Below are positions 13,601 to 25,544 of a stretch of 64,000 nucleotides of DNA, piece after piece. Numbering within the stretch: the first letter of the stretch is position 1; every line of letters starts with the position of its first letter. The translations under genes and the position numbers were made by a program. This DNA comes from Metopolophium dirhodum. Its lineage: Eukaryota > Arthropoda > Insecta > Hemiptera > Aphididae. The notes under the pieces were generated by a model. That model had not been told where the DNA came from. It did not search any database and saw nothing but the letters and a program-made list of their open reading frames with translations. Location: contig NC_083561.1 of NCBI RefSeq assembly GCF_019925205.1, positions 12,523,217 to 12,587,216 on the forward strand, written 5' to 3'.

Positions 13601-13980
13601 AGTTAATTGTATCACACGTGATGGGAACTAATTTTTCCGATTTATTATTTTCATATATTATAGCGGTATATATTTAGTATTCTCAAAATCCACACTGCAC
13701 ATGTTTGTATACAATAGTTTAAGCTGTTTTAATGTTTAGTCGTCACGTGATTTAGGATAACAGGAGACCTGTCAGTCGAGTGTCCCTACAAGGCTGTGCA
13801 TCAGTAGGGTTTGATGACAAAATAAAATGTTTTCGTCTGGTACTAAAAGATAAATGAACATGATTACAATAAAAAGATTAGAGTTGTATTTAAGACGCAT
13901 TCCTTTTAGTTTCTAACAACTGTCACTGTTTCATTGCCTATACAATGCGTATAACTATAAGTGTATATTTTTATGATTAC
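10630..13980. other. Gene-free stretch with CpG-richer patch
   Basis: No gene is supported. A G/C-richer patch covers about 11,270-12,660. Within it, ORFs of 114-126 codons are open on both strands and in several frames at once, which points to base composition rather than coding. A GT microsatellite lies at 12,329-12,343 and a TA run at 12,740-12,765. From 12,780 to 13,980 the DNA is A/T-rich, leading into the splice-like site at 14,011. Confidence 0.55.
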
Positions 13981-13994
13981 TTACAATTTATTTA

Positions 13995-14018
13995 TACATT
14001 TTTTTTTTCAGGTAAGTC
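13995..14018 (+). promoter_or_regulatory. Candidate recursive (zero-length exon) splice site
   Basis: A ten-T tract ends in CAG (14,009-14,011) and is followed with no gap by GTAAGT (14,012-14,017). This joins a strong 3' splice site directly to a perfect 5' splice site. The arrangement (Y)nNCAG|GTAAGT is the consensus of ratchet points used for recursive splicing of long introns in Drosophila. It would place a long + strand intron across this position, compatible with the + strand exon at 45,877. Only sequence supports this here. Confidence 0.45.
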
Positions 14019-14183
14019 GCGATCGTCATAAATGTCTTCACATTGCACGGGTTAATCAGGTATTGTCTAATATTATATTTTTATTATTTGAAAATTTTCT
14101 TTTCTGAAAATAATAACTATCACTTTTGTCGTGTTTAAGTACATTTTTGAATTATGATTCACTAAATAATCCGCGTTGGTTAG
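14012..14183 (+). other. Possible RS-exon (172 nt) after the recursive splice site
   Basis: Downstream of the acceptor at 14,011 a second perfect donor, AG|GTAAGT, occurs at 14,182-14,189. Together they would define a 172-nt exon. Ratchet sites are often defined first as such an 'RS-exon', which is then removed when the internal donor is used. It could instead be an ordinary noncoding cassette exon. No coding claim is made. Confidence 0.3.
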
Positions 14184-14189
14184 GTAAGT

Positions 14190-15840
14190 CCGCTGGTTCT
14201 CTTTTTTTAATAGAAATGAATGCGTATAAAATTTCGTTTTTGTATCGTTTGTGCATTATATTACTTTTTACAAGCACTTAATTGCTTAATTACTGTATAT
14301 ATGATATGCCTATCGCCTATACATGCAGTGGTTTACATCTGATTGTGGTGAACATGGTGTTTTTCCATGAAAACATTCCACTAGTGCACTGCTGTGTAAC
14401 CAGCACATAATTCCCTACGCTCACGTTTAAACACATCCCAAACGTGTACCGCTCGATTTTTTTTATGTTAAATATATAAATATTATTATATTGTTGATTT
14501 TCAAACAGAGTTGAATTTTTTGGTTTCATTCTAGAAAAAAAAACTGCTATATATTGTAATTTTACCTGTGCAGCTGTGCCCGATACCCGTCGGCTATACC
14601 GAGAGGGCTTATATCAGACCAGTTTCGTAGTTGTAGCACGCACACAATTTCCTGAGTTTATATACCAATATTAAAAATAATAATTTTTGTATTTCATATT
14701 TATTTATCTCATTCAAACTATAAGTTATAAAGAGTACAAAATATGTAGTATTAAATTTTTACCATTAAAAAAAAACACAAAATATGAAATTGTTATGATG
14801 TCAGTCGCATATATGTTGTTAATTAGTTGCTTTTCTTAATTAATGTGAAAACAATATTTATTGTTTATGGATATAATATTATATAAAACGTACATCAATT
14901 TCGTTTTACTAAAATCATTTTATATAAAATATTGAATTTTTTTTATCAAAGAGTAGGTTTAGCATTAGTTGTATTTATAGTATTTAAAATAATCTGATTA
15001 ATTTTTTTTACCACCTTTATTATATGACTATTACATTATTATTTTATAATATTTTATTTCAAATCTTTTAGTAGGTAATTCAAGATAATCTCGGATAGTT
15101 CTATATAAAAATAGTTGTTACAATTACTATCGTTATTTTGAAATGTTAAATTTATGCTATATATATATTTCGTAAATTATTTACGGACCCGGGTGAATTA
15201 ATTAATGTGAAACTATTCATCTTATAAATCATATACCTAATATATTATTCATCCTGTAAATAAATAATTAAGTGCCTACAACAGCGAAATTGCTAGAAAA
15301 GGTAAGGTTAGGTTAATTTACCAATAAACTGTACATCAAAAGCTTTTGCGTTTAGTTGGCCACTAACCTATAGGTAGGATTGAGACTAATGATGGAGAAC
15401 TTCGTGATGTCGCTATTATTTTTACCTCTACATTTTACCTCCTCCCATTCATATATATATACTCCCGGGGGTGAAATATTGCTGGTAATGTGGTTCATTT
15501 GTATTCACGAGATAACTCTGGGGATGATGATGAAAAAAAAGGGTGAACGGGGTGGCTAGAGATTGCGCTGTGGCGGAAGAGAACAAGCGGAGTGAAAAAT
15601 GAGAAAAACGAAATTGGCTGCACCTTTCTCAACCTCCATCCTTCCTATCAAGGAAAGCGCCAAAAATTATTTAGAAAAATGAGTAGGCCTTAGGTATATA
15701 CTTATACCATTTTCTTTTCATTTGACAACGCGCGGCGATGGGATAAGACGATTATAATATTATATAGTATTAGATAGTTGTACCTACTTGTACACCGAGT
15801 GTTTCAAAAGTTATCTTGATTGTAAAATACTAATAAACTT
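14190..15840. other. Gene-free A/T-rich stretch
   Basis: No gene is supported. The DNA is mostly A/T-rich noncoding. A short G/C-richer part at 15,470-15,660 carries no coding signal that I can defend. Confidence 0.65.
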
Positions 15841-15847
15841 AAACTAT

Positions 15848-15848
15848 A

Positions 15849-15891
<43 letters not shown>

Positions 15892-15940
15892 TACTACTAC
15901 TACTACTCTACTAATACTACTACTACTAATATTCTATTCA
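15848..15940 (+). repeat. ACT trinucleotide microsatellite
   Basis: About 90 bp of ACT/TAC repeats with a few interruptions (ATACT, CTCTACTAAT). The first block is uninterrupted for roughly 40 bp. Confidence 0.95.
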
Positions 15941-15944
15941 AAAG

Positions 15945-17791
15945 AAATGTACCTATATCAATAGATATATTGGTTATTTTTAAAAATATTGCGCATTAAA
16001 AATATTTTGAAAATTTTTAATTGTCTTTAATTTTCCGTTCATTATCTATTACAGACTATAGTATACAGTACCATAAACGACATAATATACCTTTGATAAT
16101 ATATGAAAACGCCTCGTGTTGGCTTTAATAAAAATAGATAGCTAACAGGTATACTAACAGTACTTACTTAGGTATCTTTAAAATAATTTATGAAGCTGTA
16201 TATTATTTTGTTTCGTAGTTGACAGTTTCCTAACATTTTTTTGACTACTAAAAAACTCAGTATCTCGGGATTCAAAATTATTATTATTACTTGTCTTCTG
16301 CATCCGTTGAGAACGTTAGTTACACAAACACAAGTTAAATATTAATATACTATATAGACCTTAATGTAATAATATTTATGGGTCTAACAATAGATAACAT
16401 AAAATCTAATAAATCATCATTTCCATTTACAAGTTATACCAAGGTTGCTCTTTTATCTCGTTTATTTTATTTATTAAAGTTGTATTGACCATGTTTATTG
16501 TTAAGTAGTCAATTTGATGATTAAGATATTTCAATTCGTGTCTTATATTTGAATGTATCTGTTATATTTCTGATGAATTTGATTTGTAATATTGAACATT
16601 GGTGATATATTAATTCGTTGATAATATTAAATGACGTTAGTTAATCGATTAGATAATGATAATTATATATAATAAATCTTCGATATCATTACATTTTAAC
16701 GTACACATACGTATACATAATATATATTATACATTGTGCTTCACATCATGTTGCAGACAATTTAAATTATAGAGCAATTTATTTGTGGCATTAATTTTGT
16801 CAAAACTATGTAACTCTTATAAATTATGAGATGCAACTAAATGGAACTATCATTCTTAATTTTTTTTTTTACAAATATTTCTTTATTTTCATTTGAAAAA
16901 ATGTTGCAACAAACAATGAATTATTTTTCCAAAGTATTATTATACACAGATCATCTATATAGAAAAATATTCCAATTAAATCTGCCCTAGTTTATCATTC
17001 TAGTGAACAACCGCATTTTGTAAAATATACAATGCTTATAAAACATTTTACATTTCTCCGTATAAATATTGCGTACATAAAGATAATAATTATGTATAGT
17101 ACAAAAATGATTGAATAATTTTTTTTTTCATAAATAAGCGTAGGGTTTAATTTCCCATATGGTTGTTCCTTTCACTTGATATTTTTTTTTTGTTATAGAC
17201 CTGCGGATATTAACTTTCAATTTGTATTACTGGGTCTAAAAATATATTACATACGAGAAGTAAATTACATAATTTATCGATATATTGCTGTCGGTTAAAT
17301 TTAGACCTTGATGTTGGTTTTAAACATTTGGGATCTGGGAATATTATTTAGACAATACTAATTGTTATAACTACTATAGTCTATAACCCTTATATTTTAC
17401 GACTACAAATTACAATTGACTCGGAATTTTGTTTTAATGATATATTTTATTTTAACTATACACAGAATTTATTTTCATCCCTGAACACCGCCCATATTGT
17501 CAAATTATTATCGGATTTCTTTAACCTATAATTGTAGCATACATTTTCAAAGATCTAATATATTTTCTTTTTATGAAAGGAATTGTTATTATTTTTCTGT
17601 TGTGTGAACGAACCACATCATTAATCCGGAACTCTTCTCCGCGGGCAACCGGTCTGTGTGCGCAAAATCTATTATATATATAGATATTTTTTTATCATTG
17701 AATTCCTCCAAAGCACATTTATTCTTACGTCTGTATAATTTTTTTCTTCCTCTATTAAAAGGAAAATATATTGAAAAAATAGTTTATATTT

Positions 17792-17795
<4 letters not shown>
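15945..17795. other. Gene-free A/T-rich stretch
   Basis: No gene, RNA or element can be supported. The sequence is uniformly A/T-rich with frequent stops in all frames. Confidence 0.7.

Positions 17796-17822
<27 letters not shown>
17795..17822 (+). repeat. CA dinucleotide microsatellite
   Basis: About 14 CA units followed by a TATATATG run. Both ORFs spanning it are translations of the repeat. Confidence 0.95.
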
Positions 17823-17829
<7 letters not shown>

Positions 17830-17830
<1 letters not shown>

Positions 17831-20150
17831 GTATATATATATATTTTTTCTGTGTAAGTGAATGTCTATGTGTGTGTAAATGTGTATATATGATATAATA
17901 TTAGTATGTCCACACAGACACACTCGTATTCGTTTTTTTTTTCTTCCGGAGCTTGTCATAACCGGCTCGCCGGTCATTATTCAGACGACGGTGCTTGTAT
18001 AAATCACAATACCGGCTCTCCTGTGAAACAGGTTTCTCGCGGTTGTTGGCGTGAACACACGGCGATGGCGACGGAGCGCGGCGGCTGCGCGCGCGATGCC
18101 CAACGAATCTGATACTATCGCGGACACACGAAAAAACAAACACGTCCCACAAAATATGGGGAAAAAATAACAGCCTAAAGAATTAATAAATATATATTAT
18201 GGCATCCAGCTGGGTGTGGGATTCGATATTTTATCGGTTAATTATTATATATATACGATATAGGTACACACACATATATATAATATATACATTGTTTTTT
18301 TTTTTTTTGGCGTTTCAACGAAAATCGGGTATCGCGTATGTACATCTCACAATTTTGGCCTTTTCTCCGGCTGTAGCAGATGCGTGGGGGTATTCAACGA
18401 CACTTAAACCCTACCGGTTGTTGCCCGATCGTAAATCTGTTTTGATATATATTTACGAAAATTTCGGAACAAAGAACGTATTACTTTGAATTATATGCCG
18501 TATTTCGGGCAATAAATTGATTCAACAGTTGTCTAAAGTTACACCCATTGTTGTAGGCTGTGGCAAAAAGAGGAAACGAAATGTATAATGTGAAAACCAT
18601 AAACGAAAAAAAAAACAGCGCAAGGGCGGGCTTTTAAAACGGTCTTTTATTGTTTATTCTTTTTATCTCTGATACGTACACTCTGTATATGTACGACGTA
18701 TTTAAAACCAGTTGTTAAACGTTCTCCAGAAATAGTTTATAGTTTTGACCATTCTTGGTATGCAAATTTGATATTTTATCTAACGCATTTTGTAGTGAAT
18801 TTCCAGCTCGACCTGGGAAATTTGTCTTATTATTTACGATACTCCGCGACATTGATGTCTGGTTCTGGTGGTACTCATTTTCATTTGTATGTTGTAAAAT
18901 ATTATATGTATATAATATATGTATTATGTATAGTATTTAAACGCCTACAGTTTACCAACGTTAATTTAATATATATTATGAAAAATAATATCCATAAAAA
19001 AACGTCCTTATAGTATAATAAAAACCGTCTTTGTATTAAAAAAAAACGCAATGTTTGTAATGATTAAATAAGATATGTTTTATACGTCATTTAGATAAAG
19101 GAGTAATGAGTCATTATTTTTAAACTTGTTATTTTATTCACATAAGTAATATTTTCTGTTATCTGCCAGCAATATGATTAGAATATTTAGAAACCCCGTG
19201 TTTAATTGTCGTGTTACAATAAATGAAAATATCGGAAAACGTGGACTTCCAACCCCGCTAACTAACAAATACGCGCTTTAACATATAACACTGCATGTTA
19301 CGCGGAAAACATAACATACGTGAAACATATATTTTGGGGTGACGGGGGAAAGCTATGTTGGAAATTCATCAGCCCGCGGTGAATGACAGGGGTAGGTACC
19401 TACGTACCATAGGTAAAGGACTAGAAAAAAAGGGTCAACGGTGGAGATGATAGGTCCGAAAAGCACCAGACGGACTGTTGTTAAAGGGTGTATTTGATGA
19501 AGTGTTGCGAAAAACGGACTAGGCGGCGGCGCAACAGCGTGGCGTCGTCGACGTCGCGGTCATCAATCAACCCCCCCTCCCTCCCCCCGGGAGCACATGT
19601 TGCGCTTCGCGCCCAGCCAATTTCGCGGTGACGGCGGCGGCTCGAAGGGTTAATATTGCCCGCTTGGCAGACGAGTCGCGCAGTTCTCTGTATACTCATG
19701 TTGCTGCAGAGCGGCGTGCGCGAGAGAGACTTCATTATTCAAAATAACAATTTCGCCCGCAGACGACGCCCCCGCGTTGATTAATGACCCCCACATTGAC
19801 ATAATATTATATACACGCACGCACGCTACACGTGCTTTTTTGAACGTATCGTGTGCACGTATAGGGAAATACGTCGGTACGAGAGACTTGGGTCGACGCG
19901 CTGGTTAATCGATAAGACAAGACCACCACCACAGTTCGGGAAAACATTACCGAAAAAAAAAAAAAAACGATTATTATCCACTTTTTCAATTAGACATCAC
20001 AACGCTTATTAACATATTTCGTGAACCATAAACACACACAACGTACCTGGTGTAACTTACGACCGAACGCGCGTGTTTGTATATACCTATACGACGATTG
20101 TATACGCCACTGCGCGTGTGTGCATCGACCGACCGACCGTGTGTGGCGTG
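17830..20150. other. Gene-free stretch with CpG-rich patches
   Basis: No gene is supported. G/C-richer patches are at 17,940-18,110 and 19,490-19,740. Short ORFs here are open in opposing strands and carry CV or HT repeat translations. A possible promoter activity of the 19.5 kb patch cannot be judged from sequence. Confidence 0.55.

Positions 20151-20179
<29 letters not shown>
20151..20179 (+). repeat. CA dinucleotide microsatellite
   Basis: About 14 CA units follow GTGTGGCGTG. The HTHTHT and CVCVCV ORFs over it are artefacts. Confidence 0.95.
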
Positions 20180-20182
<3 letters not shown>

Positions 20183-20565
20183 GGATAGAAACGGCATTCC
20201 GAGTGGTCGAGCGCGCGCGCACGCTCGCACGCAAGCAACTGTTTCTGGAGAGGAAAAAAATCTGTTTTAATTGTCCATCTCTCGGAGAGCATTAAAATAG
20301 TTGAAAAAATAAAATACCTTGCCTGCATGTGCGTAATATAATTTATAATTTATAAATATTATAAAAACATTATTCGCGTACGCACAAGACTCATATACTG
20401 CTGTATAATATACGCACGATGATGTGTGTCCGACGGTCCTCCAAATGCCTCGTTTACGACTTACCAATTTTTTTACGACTGTCTACTCAGGATTTTCGCT
20501 AGCTGATATTATATAATATTATTACGATTGTTGTCTGCCAATGTATGTGGATGTGATGAATGATG

Positions 20566-20572
<7 letters not shown>

Positions 20573-20596
<24 letters not shown>

Positions 20597-20757
20597 ACTA
20601 AGCGCCGTGCGTTTTCGAGTTCGTCCGCGCCACCCGGAGCGCTCCGTATAGCCGCATCCGCCCTTAGCGCTCCTGGTGCTCGCGCAGCGTGCTACCTCGT
20701 ATTATTGTTTTTATTATTATTATTTTTAATATTATTATTATTATTATTATTATTACT
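20573..20757. repeat. G/C-rich core bracketed by AAT and ATT microsatellites
   Basis: An AAT/ATT run (20,573-20,596) and an ATT run (about 20,701-20,757) flank about 100 bp of G/C-rich sequence. The core contains the perfect palindrome GGAGCGCTCC. Confidence 0.7.
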
Positions 20758-21355
20758 ATAACCATTGTGCGATAATTTCATGTTATACTATTAATTATTT
20801 CATTTTTTTTTTCAACACAGTTGGAAGTCTGCAATAATTGACATGTTGTCGACTATAGGAACCTTTTTTTTTATTATTATTCAACAATAATATAATATTA
20901 TAATATAATTACGCGTTGGTAGGTAGGTAGGTATGTATCACCTACAGTGATGTTTGCTCGCCGATTAAGTCAATCTCGTGGTAAATGTATTACGTTCGCT
21001 GAGTAATTAAATGGCAATTTCATGACGTCGATTGTCGAATTATCTCTAATCCACGTCGTTCATTAAACGTGCGCCTAATAATAATATCGTACTTACAATT
21101 TTTTGTCGGTTGGTATTTATTTGGGTCGCATACCTATAGTAGGGCTTGGTAGGCGTTTGCATAGTTTCACAAATAAATTATATTTTTTAAACAAAACGAG
21201 AGCGGTATAATACTCGTGTGTCAGCGTTGATACCCTATATATGTATACCGATTTTCGTGTTTTGAACAATAATAATTTTCACCCTCTATGACTATTATTA
21301 TCACCGCCACCACCCGTTTGTCTATAATATCGATTGTATTCGGTCTTTTTTTGTC

Positions 21356-21378
21356 GTGTGTGTGTGTGTGTGTGTGTG
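21356..21378 (+). repeat. GT dinucleotide microsatellite
   Basis: A run of GT units inside a 140-codon open frame. The ORF's CVCVCV stretch is its translation. Confidence 0.95.
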
Positions 21379-24300
21379 CTTGTGTTCTCCACAACGCGTT
21401 GCGCGATACGTTTTGAGTATACACTTTCTGCAGCAGGCTATGTGTTTGGCGACCAACCTGACCGGGGAACAATTGTAGGCGAAATAATCGTACCCGTTTC
21501 GGGCGGACGACGGACGGAAGCGACATCGGGAACGTGCTATAGGTTTGATTTATGCGCACCGGTCCGTTTCGCATATATAATAACGTACACTGCATTGGTG
21601 GGTGGGGCAGGGGTGATGGGCGATATTAAAACCTCTAAATCATTTGCATGTACAATGTCCCCGGGAAACAATTGGACGTCGGTCGGTGCAGCATGCGGGG
21701 GTGTAAGCACAAATACTAATTCGACATTTTCGCACGACAACGAGGTTTTACCCTAAATTTTAGCGTGAAACACGCGTCTTGCTGTGTTTTATAAAATAAT
21801 AATATAACCAGTAGAGTACCTATATGGCTATAAATAGGTAGTTGTAGTAACTATATATAGAAGTATTGGTATTAGGTATGGTAGTAACTAGTAGTATGTA
21901 TAGATATATAATAGTACTATAATATTATAGTGGTTGTATATATATAAACATATAGTAGGTAGTGGTAGTCGTGAACAAAGTGGTAGTAGTAGCTGTTGAT
22001 AAAGTGGTAGTAGTGCTACGTAGATCTACGTAATTATTGTTGGTAAACCTGCTATGGAGGTAGGATACGATTAAGTATGATTAGGATAGGAAAAACGACG
22101 TACACATGGTTATTAAAAAGTTCGTCTATTTTATTTACGTTTGTATTTCTTTGTAACGGTATGTTACTAATTTAGTAGACATATTATGTTTTGTTGTAAA
22201 CTAAAATCGTGTTTTTATATGCATTTATGCTTTGGATTTTTTCTGTAACGTATAGTTAAATTACAAAAAGTTGCTTCACATAAAACAATAAAATTATGAA
22301 GTATACTATTAAATGATGTGTGTATAGACGTAACACATTTTTAAATTATTCTGAGAAATGTTGTAGTTATATTTTATTTATTTCATAAAAACGTAATGAT
22401 GTTTTGTGTTCAAATACAATTCATATGCCTACCTACAATTGAAAATATTTTTTATTGAATTTATAAATAATTCGTACTGTCATATAATTGGTAGGTACCT
22501 AATATATTAAGAAATGGAAATATTCATTTTAAAAATGAAACATATTTTCCGTAAATTTAAAATCGAGATAGGTATTTAGTCATGAAACCGATACTACTCA
22601 AATTAAATATTTTTATAAATATCGTCCCTAATTTTATTATTTACATTAATTATTTACAGTTGCGTCCCTAATTTGCCCTATGATCAATTTATTTTGGTAT
22701 AAACGTGGTGAACTTAAAATTTTTTTATATAATATGAAGAACTTATCACTTAAACTCCGACATCGACAAATATAATTAATTTGTTATATAAAACTATAAG
22801 ATTATTCCAGTGTTATTTTAAAAACATTTTTTGGTTTGTGAATAGAATTCGTCATAATAATTTACGATTAATAATACGTTAAAAAAGAATAATTTTAAAA
22901 AAGTGCAAAATATTTTATTTTACTAAGACTGATTAATTACTGTTATAATGGCATGAAACAGCCAGCTGTAAATACGTCGAGGGGAGCCGGTTTTTGTTGT
23001 ATTATTTTTACCGCCTTCAGGCTTGCCGCTTGCGGTATTGAATATGTGACGATGTCTCAATCGATGATCAAAAAGAAATGTCAATAGGAATAGCCGTAAT
23101 TGATTTCATAATACTCTAAGATGTTTTAAACGATGTTAAGCACCTACTCTTCTTGGAGATTTCAGGTGTCTACTGTCTATATTGCACATGACGTGTCTAC
23201 TGCACATACTCACATGTGATTAATATTTTTTTTATGTTTATCTTTACATAAAATGTATTAGAAATGATTCGATATAAACTTGTATGATGTCTATTTAGAA
23301 TAATTACTTGTACGTTTTTATAATAGTGTAACCAAAAATTATTATTTTTCTAAATTAAAAATCTCAAGTAGAGACTGTAGAGATTAATTTAAATACCTTC
23401 AAAAAAAATTTATTGTTGACTGTATTTTTCTAGTTGCCTTTAATTGCATCAAATATTATATTCCAGACCAGTATATAAAACAGTACCATGGCGATGATTT
23501 TAAAATTTAATATTTTTTACGGTTCATCATAATATATATAATATAGGGTCGACTTTATATGATTTTGACCTATTGTACAACTGCTAAATAATCGAATAAA
23601 TAATAGGTAACAACAGCAATGCATTTATTAAGTCCATATTTCACTAAGTTTATGTTAAAGTAATATTTTACGCTTTGTTCCGCATATTTCATCGACTATA
23701 TGTATATTTTGTATCGTGGTACCATTTAGACTTATAATATACCTTAGTCCTTAATTTGAATTGTCCATCGTGGAAAAGAGAGTTTGTTTTATCATTTTTT
23801 TACTATGTTTCCAACATATTAATGTTTGTAGATATTTGTATACTGTGCATTATTTATATATACACAATATAAAGTGTAAATAGAAGACATCTGACATGCA
23901 ACATAATTGATAATATTGTCTTCTAAAGCTCACCCCTAGCTGCTTAAAGCCGGACTGACACCGGTCGACTTAATTTCGCGCCACTGACGTTATCGGCGGA
24001 CGGCTGTATAAAATTGGTGGCCGTGGATTTTTAAGGGATGTGTTGGTGCGGGAGCGAACATATAAATTATCGAAGTGCATCCGGTATTTCCCAGGAGACC
24101 TGCAGCACGAAGGAGGGAACGTCCGGCTTTATCGGTAGCTTTATGCAAATCGCAAGACGAGCCACCACCGCCACCGCTAAATTTAACACCACCGCGCCTA
24201 TTATCTTATCCCCGCGGTTTTCGTACACAATCGGTCTTCGTCACGGCCGCCAGCCGTCACGCTACCTCAACGAGCACGAACAATCCGCCTCAGCTCGGTC

Positions 24301-24924
24301 CTAACGTATAAACCGTTATATGTATATTGTATTATAATAATATATTAATACGGCCTAACGTCACATATAGGCCGTATTGCACTGCTGCAGCCTGCACATA
24401 GTGTATTGTGTTAGCGATGAAACTCTGCAGCAGTTACTCACCGTAATGATTTCAATATACCTCTATATTATGATATTTATTATTAAATAGTATATTATAT
24501 CATCATATACATACGTTGTTGTACAATGAAGTGGCGGACAATATAAACCTAACAGGAATTGTGAAACGAGTGTTTTATAAGCACCCGCCGAAAATCGATG
24601 GAATCAGACTGCGGAATACTGCGAACAGTGCGAACCCGCTGCTGTCGGTGCAGATATATGCTATAAGTGTTCGCCGTCATAATGTAATATACACTACAGA
24701 CGTCGTTCTGTGGTTAGTGCTATTGATATTCACTCGGTGTGACGCAAAAAACATTATCCTAAGTATTTCGTTCATTTTATTGCGTTGATATTGTGTAATT
24801 GCAGTGTACCTATATCGAATAAGTAAAGGATTAAGGAATAGATCAAATAAAAAAACAATAATTATGACACGAAAATCTGAATGAAACAAACGTTGTTGTT
24901 CGACTGTGGCCGTCGATGGGTATC

Positions 24925-24925
<1 letters not shown>

Positions 24926-24962
<37 letters not shown>
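24926..24962 (+). repeat. AAT trinucleotide microsatellite
   Basis: About 12 uninterrupted TAA/AAT units. The poly-N and poly-I ORFs over it are artefacts. Confidence 0.95.
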
Positions 24963-24963
<1 letters not shown>

Positions 24964-25270
24964 TATGTAGGCCGCCTTCGCCAGCCGTCGTGAATCAATT
25001 TATCGGCGACTGCGGTCGTCGACAAAAGCGGCCCCGAGGCCGTTTAGAAAGTATTTGCATACATCTACGTACGGAGAGAAGACAATATTATATACGACGG
25101 GCCAGCGCATTTATCACTGCAGGCTGCTGCCGCTGATGATGCTGCGGAGGAGAAGGAGGAGGATCGAGGAATAATGGCTATGCCGGTGGTTGGATCCGCC
25201 GTATAATCATTCGGAATGACACACGGGGACGTAATAAGTGGCAGCAGCAGCAATGCAACCGGTGTGGTGT

Positions 25271-25315
25271 ATACACACACACACACACACACATACGACA
25301 CATACAAACACATAT

Positions 25316-25363
<48 letters not shown>

Positions 25364-25380
25364 CACATACAAACACATAT

Positions 25381-25423
<43 letters not shown>

Positions 25424-25445
25424 TACGACACATACAAACACATAT

Positions 25446-25488
<43 letters not shown>

Positions 25489-25541
25489 TACGACACATAC
25501 AAACACATATGCACACACACACACACACATATGCATATAAT
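25271..25541 (+). repeat. 65-bp-period CA-rich minisatellite
   Basis: Four copies of a CGACACATACAAACACATAT core start at 25,296, 25,361, 25,426 and 25,491. They are spaced exactly 65 bp apart and joined by pure CA runs. Some copies carry ACATACATA before the core. All ORFs here (poly-HT, poly-CV) are translations of the repeat. The unchanging 65-bp register across slippage-prone CA runs suggests recent amplification of the whole unit. Confidence 0.95.
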
Positions 25542-25544
25542 ATA

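Larger units (their letters stand above)
20180..25260. other. Gene-free stretch
   Basis: No gene is supported. It contains AAT/ATT microsatellites, a GT repeat at 21,356-21,378, and G/C-richer patches at 20,600-20,700, 21,400-21,750, 23,940-24,310 and 24,960-25,260. A good acceptor-like sequence (T-rich tract, then CAACACAG) ends at 20,820 on the + strand, but no following exon or donor can be supported. From 21,780 to 23,930 the DNA is A/T-rich and empty. Confidence 0.55.

Noticed and set aside
21334..21756. 140-codon + strand ORF
   Set aside because: The start lies in a GT microsatellite and the opposite strand is open for 124 codons. The later part looks somewhat protein-like but has no domain, splice sites or signal peptide after the repeat.
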